A DNA stretch of 47,941 nt from IMG/VR virus record IMGVR_UViG_3300022200_000077, positions 1 to 47,941 of that record. One strand, 5' to 3'. Positions 7,613 through 16,409 of this stretch are shown here, in pieces. This stretch comes from a virus. The position numbers were made by a program, and so were the translations under genes. Under the pieces are notes generated by a model that saw only the letters and a list, made by a program, of their open reading frames with translations, made no database searches and was not told where the DNA came from. Position 1 is the stretch's first letter. Every line of letters begins with the position of its first letter.

Positions 7613-8104
7613 ATGGATAAAGTTTTAGTGTTAAATTCTGATTATACACCAATAAATGTAACCACAGTTATACGTGGTTTCGTTTTGGTTAGTAAAGGTA
7701 AAGCGGAGATTTTAAAATCATCCGATAACCCTATTATTGCAGGGTACCAAACTTTTGTTCGACCTGTGATTATTAGATTATTAAATTATGTTAGATATAG
7801 AGTTAAAAACTTAAAGATTAATCGTAATAGGATTTTCAAAAGAGATAACCATCAATGTGTTTATTGTGGTTCAAAAAGAAGTTTAACTATAGACCACGTT
7901 GTCCCAAAATCTAAAGGGGGTAATAATAGTTGGACTAACCTTGTAACTTGTTGCTCGCCATGTAATAGGAAAAAGGGGGATAAAACTCCTGAAGAGGCCA
8001 ATATGAAATTACAAATTAGACCTTATGAACCCACATTATTTTCTGATGTAATCAACCCATCAATTTCTGATATTTGGGATGATTTTAAAAAATCGTATTC
8101 GTAA
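7613..8104 (+). CDS. HNH endonuclease
   Basis: 163 residues. The HNH core has CxxC at 82-85, the DH pair at 94-95 (LTIDHVVPKSKGG), Asn109 and a second CxxC at 114-117 (zinc ribbon), typical of HNH_5-type nucleases. The first 70 residues (LVLNSDYTPINVTT) are a common N-terminal part of phage and bacterial HNH proteins of this type. It starts 2 nt after the glycosyltransferase stop and ends before a strong terminator. It could be homing, packaging-related or host-DNA degrading. Confidence 0.9.
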   Translation: MDKVLVLNSDYTPINVTTVIRGFVLVSKGKAEILKSSDNPIIAGYQTFVRPVIIRLLNYVRYRVKNLKINRNRIFKRDNHQCVYCGSKRSLTIDHVVPKSKGGNNSWTNLVTCCSPCNRKKGDKTPEEANMKLQIRPYEPTLFSDVINPSISDIWDDFKKSYS

Positions 8105-8110
8105 AAAACA

Positions 8111-8134
8111 AAAGGGTATCTTTCGATACCCTTT
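8111..8134. terminator. Bidirectional terminator
   Basis: AAAGGGTATC-TTTC-GATACCCTTT, 7 nt after the HNH stop. A second weaker hairpin (TCGGA-TTTTAC-TCCGA, 8183-8198) follows before the convergent minus-strand gene. Confidence 0.9.
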
Positions 8135-8203
8135 GCTAGATGTGAACTACCCCCTTTCTTTTAGATGGTTTATACACACTCGGATTTTACTCCGATAGTT
8201 TCT

Positions 8204-9931
8204 TTATGATAATGCTTTTTCTTTCATTACCTCCCCAGCCATGTTCATTTTATCCTGAATACCACTTAATGATGGACAAATTAAATCACCAATAAAGTTT
8301 TCAAGTTTTTGACCAAACTCAGTGTCCTCAAATGTCTCGATTAATGAGTTTCTGATGATGTCATAAACAGGACCCTCCATTCCTTTATCATTTTGTATTT
8401 TTCTTACGATACCTTCACCAACTGATTTAGAAATTAAATCACTAAGATAATCACATTTAAATATTTTTCCGTTAAAATAATCACCAATAGGTACGTTACC
8501 AACCCCAACTACGATTATATTCGCGATATATCCATTAGGGTCCATTGGAGTTAATTTCTCGACTAAAAATTGCGCGAATCTTTCTTTTAACGTATTAAAG
8601 ATACCTTCACCAGCGTTACCAAAAAGACCTTTAACAATATCCATGAATCCTTCAGTAACTAGTGTATTATTAAAACCTTGCGAGTTTAAATAAAACATTT
8701 CATAAATTAAGTCATCCGCAAACTTTTCTTTTTGTTTTTTTGTTTTTGGTTTTCCTGATTCAGCAATAATTTGAAATCTTTTTTGGATTATATTATTTTC
8801 TTCGATTAACGCTTTTTTTTTACCTTCAGATAACTCATTTAAGTTTTCTCTAATAATTTTCTTTAAGATTGATTCTCTAATTTGGGATTCACTACCAGTT
8901 GATAATTTGTAGCTAACTGTAGTACCATTTCTAAACTTATATGTTGGGAAGTACTGTAGTTCAGCTAACTTTTTACTAAAGCTTCTATTGAACAAATTAT
9001 CTTTTTTAATTGTTACATCATCTCTACATACAACAAGATAGTCTTTAGCAGCATCAACCTCATTTTGCGGAATAGGTAATTTCTTTTGTGCCGCTTCATA
9101 ATAATTTGTAATTAATCCTTGGCAAGCCTCTTTAGTCGCACCTTGTTCAATCTGTGCAGTAAAATTAACAATGTTGGTATATATAGGGTTTTCTTTAACC
9201 CCTTTAGCACCAACCTTTTCTTTACATAATTTTACACCACTAACTTCTTTTTGGTCAATAGAGGCTGCTCCAGCGATTAAATCTTGTGACGTACATTCAC
9301 GATACCCCATTGTGTTAACCCAATAGTCTATAGTATCAGTCACATTCGCACCTTGACTACAAACCCAAATATAAGGAGAACCTTTTTCCATTAATGATTT
9401 AACATCAGCTCTAGAACCTAATTCTTTTTTAGTTGCAATAAAGTCACTTAACTTAGTTAATTTACACGTACCATTTACTTTATCTGTATTCTTAACATTT
9501 GTATCACCATAAGTATAAATTCTAGCTATTTTAGAAGTTGTAACGTCATTAACAAACGTCCTTAACTCTTCATTCATACCATCTTCAACTAATTTTCTCA
9601 AGAATGCACAATTCCATTTATAATTTCCAGGGCTCTTTTTAGTTAACCCTGAATCCCAATATTCTAATTTACCCTCAGATTCACCAGCGTTTTGTGGGAA
9701 AATTTTAACCATAGGGTATCCTGATATTTTTTTAGAATTTTGGAATAATAATAACGTACCTTCTTGTCCAAAATCATAAGCTATAGTGTCTTGTGGAAAA
9801 CAACCTGAAACAAATGCGGTTTTTAAATCTCCGTTAGGTATTTTATTTGCTTCTTTATTTGATGTTCCATCGTTATTTAAACCTTGTTCTATTAAAACTT
9901 TTTTAACTATTTTTGAAATATTGTCTTTCAT
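8204..9931 (-). CDS. Large putative internal virion protein with N-terminal tag
   Basis: 575 residues, no recognised enzyme motif. It opens with MKDNISKIVKKVLIEQG, a version of the recurrent leader ending in an (I/L)xE site (LIEQ). A second leader-like stretch sits internally near residues 350-372 (ESILKKIIRENLNELSEG). Processing could therefore yield two products. The N-terminal half is cysteine-containing, with short repeats such as WNCAFLRKLVEDGM and YIWVCSQG. The C-terminal half is hydrophobic and helical. A TATTTAT box lies 14 nt upstream. Confidence 0.8.
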   Translation of the reverse strand: MKDNISKIVKKVLIEQGLNNDGTSNKEANKIPNGDLKTAFVSGCFPQDTIAYDFGQEGTLLLFQNSKKISGYPMVKIFPQNAGESEGKLEYWDSGLTKKSPGNYKWNCAFLRKLVEDGMNEELRTFVNDVTTSKIARIYTYGDTNVKNTDKVNGTCKLTKLSDFIATKKELGSRADVKSLMEKGSPYIWVCSQGANVTDTIDYWVNTMGYRECTSQDLIAGAASIDQKEVSGVKLCKEKVGAKGVKENPIYTNIVNFTAQIEQGATKEACQGLITNYYEAAQKKLPIPQNEVDAAKDYLVVCRDDVTIKKDNLFNRSFSKKLAELQYFPTYKFRNGTTVSYKLSTGSESQIRESILKKIIRENLNELSEGKKKALIEENNIIQKRFQIIAESGKPKTKKQKEKFADDLIYEMFYLNSQGFNNTLVTEGFMDIVKGLFGNAGEGIFNTLKERFAQFLVEKLTPMDPNGYIANIIVVGVGNVPIGDYFNGKIFKCDYLSDLISKSVGEGIVRKIQNDKGMEGPVYDIIRNSLIETFEDTEFGQKLENFIGDLICPSLSGIQDKMNMAGEVMKEKALS

Positions 9932-9945
9932 ATTCTTTTTTTTTT

Positions 9946-9952
9946 ATAAATA
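9946..9952 (-). promoter_or_regulatory. TATTTAT box
   Basis: 14 nt before the ATG of the 8204-9931 gene, followed by a run of ten A residues on the sense strand. Confidence 0.55.
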
Positions 9953-9965
9953 TTATTATTAATAA

Positions 9966-11201
9966 TTAAAGTTCGTCGCCCGTAACAATATTAGGTATAA
10001 AACTGTTGTCGTCATCTGTCGATGAACCTCCACAATTTTTAATAATTTTATCATATACATCTTTAGTAATTGTTGTAGGATAACCCTTATCAATTAATTT
10101 ACCTTCAGTTTCAGGTCCATAACAACCATCTACTTTAGCACCAATACAATTTTGGATTTCTTCAATCTTATCACTCTTACACCATTTTTCCATTGGGAAT
10201 GAACTACATGGTTTACACTTTGATGTTGGTGGGGGAGGTGGTGGTGGGGGTACTGGTGAACCACCACATTCAATAATATATTCTTTACTACCAATTGTAA
10301 TTATTATAGGTCCTTCACCTTCCCATTTACCATCATATCTACCATTAAGTGATTCACAATCTCCATTATCATAGAATATAGCACCACCAGCAGCATCAAC
10401 ATCATCGTTACCTGTTTTTGTAATAATTAATGCATTATCTAAACCTTTTTCTTGGATTAACTTAGCGTCGTCACCTGATAGTTTATTTCTTAAACAAGCT
10501 GGAAATGGAGATTCTTCATCCGAGGTTAAGTATTGCCACAACCAATATAAAATACCCGCACCAATTAAATATTTAACAGCCTTTTTGTATGGGAAATTTT
10601 TAATTTTATCCCACCATGGTGGTCTATTTGGTATGGGTGGTGGTGGGGTAGGGATAGGGTCTGGAACAGGGTCTGGAACTATCTTCTTACCACCTTTTTT
10701 CAAATATGTGTCCGCCAATAACTCAGCTTCTTCTCTAGTATATTTAGTGTCTTGTAATAATCTTTCTACAATCTGTTCTCTACTTTTTCCAGCGTATTTT
10801 TCTCCAAATTTACCCATAGACGTGATTGCTTCAGCACCTGCAGTTCTCATCTCTAAACTACTTCCTCTTAAAAATAATGTTTTAGCCACTTCACCAGTTC
10901 CTGAAGGTCCTAATTTACCTAATCTAACCGCTTCTAATACATCAGCGGTTTTAGTTAACTTAACACCATCTACAGTAACCATATTTTTCCAAGTAGCAGT
11001 TCCTTCTCTAAACCCACCCTCAAGACTTCTCAAAGCGGCTTCACTATCTCTACTCATAACTTTAGACATATCCTCTAAAGCAACTTTCCAAAGTTGTTCA
11101 CTTAATAAAGATTCTGTATTTTCAGTTAAAGTTTTTTTAGTGTCATAACCCATAAGTAATTTAACTCTGGTTAATTCTTCATTTATAATTTCTGTTTTCA
11201 T
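9966..11201 (-). CDS. Tagged, proline-rich putative virion protein with PG-binding-like C-terminus
   Basis: 411 residues from the ATG at 11201, chosen because the protein then begins with the leader MKTEIINEELTRVKLLMGY seen in a sister form at 38030-38659. Possible (I/L)xE sites include LLSEQ near residue 35. Then: a helical domain, a proline linker (PDPVPDPIPTPPPPIP), one hydrophobic segment (KAVKYLIGAGILYWLWQYL), a cysteine-rich part, a second poly-Pro linker, and a C-terminal GAKVDGCYGPETEGKL stretch resembling a peptidoglycan-binding repeat. The layout suits a protein that reaches the host envelope during DNA entry. Confidence 0.8.
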   Translation of the reverse strand: MKTEIINEELTRVKLLMGYDTKKTLTENTESLLSEQLWKVALEDMSKVMSRDSEAALRSLEGGFREGTATWKNMVTVDGVKLTKTADVLEAVRLGKLGPSGTGEVAKTLFLRGSSLEMRTAGAEAITSMGKFGEKYAGKSREQIVERLLQDTKYTREEAELLADTYLKKGGKKIVPDPVPDPIPTPPPPIPNRPPWWDKIKNFPYKKAVKYLIGAGILYWLWQYLTSDEESPFPACLRNKLSGDDAKLIQEKGLDNALIITKTGNDDVDAAGGAIFYDNGDCESLNGRYDGKWEGEGPIIITIGSKEYIIECGGSPVPPPPPPPPTSKCKPCSSFPMEKWCKSDKIEEIQNCIGAKVDGCYGPETEGKLIDKGYPTTITKDVYDKIIKNCGGSSTDDDNSFIPNIVTGDEL

Positions 11202-11214
11202 ATTTTTATTTTTT

Positions 11215-12663
11215 TTAAAAGAGACCAATTTGTGCAATTTCAGTATCACTTAATTGATTTAATCGATTAACATTTTCTTTAGATGTTAGAGATTTTTTTG
11301 CCGCCTCAACATCTTCAGGTGTTACTTCACCGCTTTCAACTTTGTGGTGACAGGTCCATCCATCAAGACCTAATGCCGCACATAATGCACCAGTTAATAT
11401 TATTGTTTGACCTGTTTTTTTAGCGACAACAGGCCATGGTTTAGTAAATTTAAAGTCTTTAGAAAATTGTTTAAGTCCTTTACCAGCATCAGAAAGTTTG
11501 GTACCCGCTTTTTGAATTAACCCTGGTTGTTTAACGGTCGCGAGTTCAGCACTTTTAGTTGTTGCACCACCTAATTCTTGTACTGTTTTTTCCATGAATG
11601 AAGTGGCTTTAGTTCCAAAATTTTTTAACCACGTAATACCTAATTTTTCACCAATCCAAGTCGCAGATTTACCGATAAAACCAACTATTTTAGAAATACC
11701 TCCCTTAAGTAAATTTACCGCTTTAGCCAATACACCACCTTTTTTTGCCGCAGCAACCGCTAATTCAGCACCACCTTTAATGCCTCTAAGTGCCCCTCTA
11801 AGTATTCCACCCAAAGCGGGTAATAGTAGACATACCGCATCAATAATAATATCCGCAAAACTCCATTTGTACTCACCACTTTCGTATTTTCCACTTAACA
11901 TTTTATAAACGTCCCAAATAAGTAGAGAACCAAAAACAATACTATCGGCAATTTGACCCACACCTGGTATAAAAGTAACTGCGGTCATAACACCCATACC
12001 AACAGCTGAGAAGGCGGCACTTCTAATCCCTTCCATTAAACACTCAACAAAGTTATTAGTTAGACAGTTCCAAGCTTTTGAGACTGCGTTTTTAACTGAA
12101 TTCCAAACGTTTTTGGCTTTATCAATTCCCCATTGTACAAGTCCTTTTTGTTTAATTTGTTTTGCTTGGTCTTTAGTCCAATCGACAACACCCTTAGCTT
12201 GGTCTCCAATCCATTTACCAGCTCTTTCAACACCACCTTTCCAATCCCAAGAAAATGGATTGTACCAAGCTTCTAAAAGAACTTTAAGACTTTCCCAAGA
12301 TTCATTAATACGGGATTCAACAATTAGTTTGTCAACAGATTCATTAATTAACAATAGTTTAGAACCAAATTGTTCTTCCCATTCTTTAATAATGCTAACA
12401 TTATTTTTTAATTCAAATATTTCTAACAATTGGTATAAAAACTTTCTAGATGAATTCGCGTATTCTGTTAGAGATATTTTATTTAATTTGTAGTAAAGTT
12501 CTTTGTGTTCTTTTAAAATATCAATGGCTATTGGTAAATTTTCAAAAGTATAATTAATAACATTTCCGTTATTTTGGAAATAGTCACCTGTTTGCACCAT
12601 TCCTCTATTAGTAAAAATATACTTAAGGTTTTCAGATACTCCTTGAAATTGTAGTGTACTCAT
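11215..12663 (-). CDS. Large membrane-active putative virion protein
   Basis: 482 residues. About 125 N-terminal residues end in a cluster of possible prohead-protease sites (LLINES, LIVES, RINES, LLEAW), after which a helical, tryptophan-rich part begins (PFSWDWKGGVERAGKW). Residues about 215-270 form a hydrophobic region with FIPGVGQIADS, similar in style to membrane domains preceding toxins in polymorphic toxin proteins. Gly/Ala/Lys-rich amphipathic helices follow. No catalytic motif seen. Likely an ejected or pore-forming protein. Confidence 0.78.
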   Translation of the reverse strand: MSTLQFQGVSENLKYIFTNRGMVQTGDYFQNNGNVINYTFENLPIAIDILKEHKELYYKLNKISLTEYANSSRKFLYQLLEIFELKNNVSIIKEWEEQFGSKLLLINESVDKLIVESRINESWESLKVLLEAWYNPFSWDWKGGVERAGKWIGDQAKGVVDWTKDQAKQIKQKGLVQWGIDKAKNVWNSVKNAVSKAWNCLTNNFVECLMEGIRSAAFSAVGMGVMTAVTFIPGVGQIADSIVFGSLLIWDVYKMLSGKYESGEYKWSFADIIIDAVCLLLPALGGILRGALRGIKGGAELAVAAAKKGGVLAKAVNLLKGGISKIVGFIGKSATWIGEKLGITWLKNFGTKATSFMEKTVQELGGATTKSAELATVKQPGLIQKAGTKLSDAGKGLKQFSKDFKFTKPWPVVAKKTGQTIILTGALCAALGLDGWTCHHKVESGEVTPEDVEAAKKSLTSKENVNRLNQLSDTEIAQIGLF

Positions 12664-12682
12664 TAATTTACTTATTTAACAT

Positions 12683-12689
12683 ATAAATA
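12683..12689 (-). promoter_or_regulatory. TATTTAT box
   Basis: 19 nt before the ATG at 12663, heading the two large tagged genes 11215-12663 and 9966-11201. Confidence 0.55.
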
Positions 12690-12714
12690 CTTTGAAACAA
12701 TAAAAAAATTATTT

Positions 12715-12951
12715 TTATAACAAAGTATTTGCTTTACCTCTTGCAATCCCATTACCATTCCATTTTTGTTGTTCGGGGTTATAGGTTGGGCCAAATTTTC
12801 TACCACTACTCCACTTGGTTACGGTGGGGTATGTACCACCGCCGCCACCACCAGAATTAGAGGTTGCGTCTTGTTCACCAATTTCACCATTACCATCGCT
12901 TGGGGTAAATTCTTTCATTAATGAAATAATATAGTCTACATCGGTTCTCAT
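12715..12951 (-). CDS. Small glycine-rich protein
   Basis: 78 residues: a short helical start (MRTDVDYIISLMKEF), an acidic/Asn/Ser linker, a run of six glycines, then a basic aromatic tail (KWSSGRKFGPTYNPEQQKW). No cysteine or membrane span. A TATTTAT box stands only 4 nt before the ATG, as for the tagged genes, and the Gly linker suggests a structural or tail-associated peptide. Family not recognised. Confidence 0.72.
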   Translation of the reverse strand: MRTDVDYIISLMKEFTPSDGNGEIGEQDATSNSGGGGGGTYPTVTKWSSGRKFGPTYNPEQQKWNGNGIARGKANTLL

Positions 12952-12955
12952 AATA

Positions 12956-12962
12956 ATAAATA
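12956..12962 (-). promoter_or_regulatory. TATTTAT box
   Basis: 4 nt before the ATG at 12951. Confidence 0.55.
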
Positions 12963-12975
12963 CCTATAAAATAAA

Positions 12976-12998
12976 AAAACCTGTCAATGACAGGTCTT
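12976..12998. terminator. Terminator hairpin
   Basis: ACCTGTCA-TGACAGGT around a single A, preceded by an A-run that becomes the T-run for minus-strand transcripts leaving the 13003-13335 gene. Confidence 0.8.
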
Positions 12999-13002
12999 TA
13001 AT

Positions 13003-13335
13003 TTAAAAAAAATCAGGGTTTGGTAATCTATCCGAATATATTAGATAATATTCATTTAAAAACGATATTATTTCTTCTTGGTCTAACTCATCATCGTCAT
13101 CAAAAAAACTACCGAAGAACTCATCATTATTTTCATCATCATCGTCTTCATTATACATCTCGATTAAATTACTTTCAGTAAAATCATCAAAATTATACCC
13201 AAAAGACGTTACTTCATCTAATTGTATTTGGTCTGTTCTTATTTCATCATCACCATCAATAGTTAATCTAAAAGTAACTTCTAGTATTTCTGATGTTTCA
13301 TTTATGTAATAAGATACTAATTCTTTAATTTCCAT
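13003..13335 (-). CDS. Highly acidic small protein
   Basis: 110 residues, with Asp/Glu blocks (YNEDDDDENNDEFF, FFDDDDELDQEE) covering the C-terminal half and a beta-rich N-terminal half (LEVTFRLTIDGDDEI). It lacks the TATTTAT box; a TTTCTTTG sequence further upstream may be a diverged host-type box. DNA mimicry or cation binding are possible; nothing in the sequence proves either. Confidence 0.72.
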   Translation of the reverse strand: MEIKELVSYYINETSEILEVTFRLTIDGDDEIRTDQIQLDEVTSFGYNFDDFTESNLIEMYNEDDDDENNDEFFGSFFDDDDELDQEEIISFLNEYYLIYSDRLPNPDFF

Positions 13336-13398
13336 GTTATTATTAATTAGTTGTGTTTATAACAAAGAAATATCTATAAAATATTAAAAAGACAAGAT

Positions 13399-13929
13399 TT
13401 AATTATATTTTTTAAATCTATTAAACATATCAATTGATTCTTGGATATTAAAAGAGATTTCACCCATTTCGTCTTCGTCAAAATCATCACCAAAAACATC
13501 TTCTTCCCAATTATCCTCATAATTATCGTCATCATCCAAATCATGGTCAAAATATTCACCATCAGTTTCAGGACTCATTAATACCATAATTTCATTTTCA
13601 GTATCATCTACATCTACAGTTCCGTTTGGTAAATCGTATGGACCGTCACCAATCATATCTAATTTTTCACCTAAACTCATATAGTATTCATCATCAACGA
13701 TATCCTCATTTTCTGTAACACTTTCATTTATACCCATATTCCTATAAGTCATAACATCACCTTGATTGTTAACAGTAATACCACCCTTATCATTGGCGTA
13801 ATCTTGGGTATATAATGGTTGCATGTTTGAAGTAACATTATTTGTTGCATAACCATTATACAACTCTTTGTGTTTGTCGAGGATATTTTCTTTCTCCTCA
13901 TTATTCATCTTGAAAAAATATGCATTCAT
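13399..13929 (-). CDS. Acidic protein with Asn-rich head and (I/L)xE sites
   Basis: 176 residues. A helical start (NNEEKENILDKHKELYNGY) is followed by a Thr/Asn-rich part and GINESVTENEDIVDD, containing two leader-like INES/TEN stretches. The second half is extremely acidic (DDDDNYEDNWEEDVFGDDFDEDE) and ends in an amphipathic helix IQESIDMFNRFKKY. An ATG at 13908 is an alternative start. The TATTTAT box and acidic tail resemble scaffolding or core-type proteins, but this is inference. Confidence 0.72.
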   Translation of the reverse strand: MNAYFFKMNNEEKENILDKHKELYNGYATNNVTSNMQPLYTQDYANDKGGITVNNQGDVMTYRNMGINESVTENEDIVDDEYYMSLGEKLDMIGDGPYDLPNGTVDVDDTENEIMVLMSPETDGEYFDHDLDDDDNYEDNWEEDVFGDDFDEDEMGEISFNIQESIDMFNRFKKYN

Positions 13930-13944
13930 GTCTTTCTTTTAGTT

Positions 13945-13951
13945 ATAAATA
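13945..13951 (-). promoter_or_regulatory. TATTTAT box
   Basis: 15 nt before the ATG at 13929. Confidence 0.55.
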
Positions 13952-13988
13952 TATTGATAGGTAAGAATGTTTTAATTATAATTATAGT

Positions 13989-14297
13989 ATGAAAGTAGAT
14001 ATTAATGAATATGCTGAAGGGGCGATATTATTAGATGGTCTTGAATCGGCAATTGTGGGTATAACAGATGAATTTGGCACAGGTCGTAGAATGTTATACT
14101 CAAAAGATAAAATCATTTCAATTCTCCAAGAAAGAGATGGAATGACTTGGTCTGAAGCCGAAGAATTCTTTGATTATAATATCAAGGGTGGTTATTTTGG
14201 TGAACAAAATCCCGTATTTTTAGAATTATCATTAACACCAATGAAAAATGATGAAGGTGATTGGGAATTTGATTTTGACTTTAACTCAGAAGAGTAA
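13989..14297 (+). CDS. Conserved small phage protein
   Basis: 102 residues of a layout I recall from many phage genomes: an N-terminal LESAIVGITDEFG strand pair, then LYSKDKIISILQERDGMTWSEAEEFFDYNIKGGYFGEQNPVF, where a helix-loop-helix ends in a conserved GE-x-P-x-F. Function is not established to my knowledge. It is an isolated plus-strand gene whose end overlaps the convergent 14286-14978 gene by 12 nt. Confidence 0.82.
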   Translation: MKVDINEYAEGAILLDGLESAIVGITDEFGTGRRMLYSKDKIISILQERDGMTWSEAEEFFDYNIKGGYFGEQNPVFLELSLTPMKNDEGDWEFDFDFNSEE

Positions 14298-14978
14298 CAT
14301 ATAGTTTTGAACCACCGCCTGAGAGAATCTTCTTAGTTCACGATTGATTTGTTGTAAATCGGCTTCCTTACCGTTAGCCTCCAAATACTTAATAATTCCA
14401 TGAACCATTTCTGATTGAGCTTGGTCTGCCATATCTAACAACTCGTCAAATTTTTCTTCATTAGGGATATCTTTGTATTTGAACTCGTGTTTAAGTCTTT
14501 CCCTACCAATATAAAGATAAGGTGATGCCGCGAACATATTGGTAATACCTGAGTCTCTAAGAGTTAACAAATATTTTCTTAAGAACTGAGCGTTAAAGTA
14601 TTTGAATACATCGGCATTACTACCACTAATCACTTTCTTAAAACTATCAATATTCATTTCAAGAATACTTTCAACCATTTTACTTTTTTTAAGTAATTTT
14701 TGTTCTTTACTATTATTTTTAATAACCGATTTAAACTCAGACTCTTTTAATTTGTTTTTTTTTCTTTTAGTAATATTTTCTTCAGTATCCCACATATCAA
14801 CACTTGATATAATCGCCAATAGACCACCATTATCCCATTTTACATAGTATTGGTCATCACCAAATAACTTTGAGTGCCTTAATACAGTTCCAGCGGTACC
14901 TGGAGGAATTGTTGATATTTCATCTTCCATATGTAAAATAACAACTCTGTCACCAACTTTTAATTCGGGATTAATCAT
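14286..14978 (-). CDS. KOW/SH3-like domain protein
   Basis: 230 residues. The first ~65 form a small beta-barrel module: ELKVGDRVVILHM, PPGTAGTVLRH, DDQYYVKWDNGGLLAIIS and DMWD, typical of KOW/SH3-type barrels that bind RNA, DNA or protein. After a lysine-rich linker comes a leader-like SEFKSVIKN...SKMVESILEMN, then an all-helical C-terminal domain. A TATTTAT box lies 18 nt upstream, so it is probably late and virion- or assembly-related. Confidence 0.75.
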   Translation of the reverse strand: MINPELKVGDRVVILHMEDEISTIPPGTAGTVLRHSKLFGDDQYYVKWDNGGLLAIISSVDMWDTEENITKRKKNKLKESEFKSVIKNNSKEQKLLKKSKMVESILEMNIDSFKKVISGSNADVFKYFNAQFLRKYLLTLRDSGITNMFAASPYLYIGRERLKHEFKYKDIPNEEKFDELLDMADQAQSEMVHGIIKYLEANGKEADLQQINRELRRFSQAVVQNYMLLF

Positions 14979-14996
14979 TTAACGCAATATTTAATA

Positions 14997-15003
14997 ATAA
15001 ATA
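14997..15003 (-). promoter_or_regulatory. TATTTAT box
   Basis: 18 nt before the ATG at 14978; back to back with the plus-strand copy at 15013. Confidence 0.55.
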
Positions 15004-15012
15004 GTATCAAAG

Positions 15013-15019
15013 TATTTAT
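15013..15019 (+). promoter_or_regulatory. TATTTAT box
   Basis: 6 nt before the ATG at 15026; divergent from the copy at 14997. Confidence 0.55.
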
Positions 15020-15025
15020 TAGTAT

Positions 15026-15661
15026 ATGAACAAAACCATTTTAATAAACGAGGGTCAAAAAAAATTGATTTTAAAAGAATCAATTAATGATAGTTTTGGA
15101 GAAATAATTAAAGGTAGTTATGAATTTACCAAAAAAATTATAAAAATGTCTTCAGAACAAATGGGTATGAATTTAGAATTCTTACTAACATGGGGAGCTA
15201 GTATTGGTGGTTTTGTCGGTCCATTAAACGATTTTATTGCAGGTAAATTCCCTGAATTAAGTGATATGGAATTAAGTTTAATCATAACTGGTGTTATTTC
15301 GCTATACTATATTGATAATAAAGAAACCGTAAAAAAAATATTAGGTAAAATAAAAGAAGTAGGTTTGTATGATGAATTTGGCGTATTACTTAAAAAAAGT
15401 GGTGAGTTAAAAAGTACGTTTGTTGATTTTATTACAAGTTTAAATATAACCCTACATAAGGTAACAAATATTATGTCTTATGCATTTATAATACCAATTA
15501 TACCAATAATTTATGAATCAGTTAATAGTGGTGTTATAAGTTCTTCAGATTATAAAGAAATTGCGTTAAGACTAAGTTCTTTTGGTTTGTTAACCGTTGC
15601 TGGTGTTTTAGTTAGAGAGTTGTTTGGTAAATTAATTAAGAGATTTAGTAATCACCGTTAA
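15026..15661 (+). CDS. Tagged membrane protein
   Basis: 211 residues. The leader MNKTILINEGQKKLILKES is a clear form of the shared tag, with LKE as the possible processing site. Behind it are several hydrophobic segments: about 50-70 (FLLTWGASIGGFVGPL), 80-95, 145-168 (SYAFIIPIIPIIYESV) and 180-200 (LLTVAGVLVREL). The downstream end overlaps the convergent gene by 17 nt. Membrane proteins packaged with DNA could form an entry conduit; function otherwise unknown. Confidence 0.8.
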   Translation: MNKTILINEGQKKLILKESINDSFGEIIKGSYEFTKKIIKMSSEQMGMNLEFLLTWGASIGGFVGPLNDFIAGKFPELSDMELSLIITGVISLYYIDNKETVKKILGKIKEVGLYDEFGVLLKKSGELKSTFVDFITSLNITLHKVTNIMSYAFIIPIIPIIYESVNSGVISSSDYKEIALRLSSFGLLTVAGVLVRELFGKLIKRFSNHR

Positions 15662-16409
15662 CAAAGTCGTCAATTTTTGATGTAAATAAATCAAGACCAA
15701 CATCGTGGTTTTGTGAGTCAACTTTTATCCCTAAAAATTCAGTGTAGTAAAAAATACCATATACGTAATAGTCACAATACCTCGAATCCATATCGTCGTT
15801 TAATAAACTCCAAGCAACATCAGTACTACTAATTCTTTCGTTATCAAACACAAATGGTAATGAACCACATATAAACTCAGCAAAATCCTTGTCAGTCACT
15901 TCTTGTGAAACACCATTGATTAAAAAGTCCGTAACTTTACCATCATAGTAAAATGTCAAACCAGTCTCATCCTCATTTGGTTCAACCTTAGATAAATCAT
16001 AATCACAAATAAAGGTTACTTCAGCTATTTGTCGATTAAGATACATTTGTCTAGTTAATTTTCCTGAATGATATTTAACACCTTTCATTAATTTTTTAAC
16101 AAACTTATCGGATATTGAATAATTAGAAATACTAACTTCCTCACCATTAAATAGAGTTTGGAATATATCGATATCAAGGTTATCGTCAATACCTATAATT
16201 TTTTTTATCTCATCGGTAATGTCAGGGACCGCACAATCATAAAATATATCGTATATGTAAGATGTGTAATCTTCAGTTGGGATAACATTTAAATCTGTTG
16301 CAATCCATTCATCGTCCCTTATGTTTGAGTTGTTAAACTCTATAAGGTATTTACCTTTCCTATGTTTAATCTTCTCAAGGTATTTTATTACCGCATCTAA
16401 TTTACCCAT
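15645..16409 (-). CDS. Hypothetical protein
   Basis: 254 residues, acidic, rich in Asp and Tyr, no membrane span. It reads as a folded alpha/beta protein (QIAEVTFICDYDLSKVE, TFYYDGKVTDFLINGV). I do not recognise the family. Its ATG shares one base with the stop of the upstream metalloprotease-like gene, so the two are a coupled operon under the TATTTAT box at 17389. Confidence 0.72.
   Translation of the reverse strand: MGKLDAVIKYLEKIKHRKGKYLIEFNNSNIRDDEWIATDLNVIPTEDYTSYIYDIFYDCAVPDITDEIKKIIGIDDNLDIDIFQTLFNGEEVSISNYSISDKFVKKLMKGVKYHSGKLTRQMYLNRQIAEVTFICDYDLSKVEPNEDETGLTFYYDGKVTDFLINGVSQEVTDKDFAEFICGSLPFVFDNERISSTDVAWSLLNDDMDSRYCDYYVYGIFYYTEFLGIKVDSQNHDVGLDLFTSKIDDFVNGDY

Noticed and set aside
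10585-11148. Plus-strand 187-residue Gly/Pro/Ser-rich frame
   Set aside because: Shadow of the proline-rich minus-strand gene; composition follows from reading poly-Pro codons in antisense.
11215-12663. Polymorphic toxin
   Set aside because: The membrane segment resembles pretoxin domains, but no toxin catalytic motif and no immunity gene are visible.
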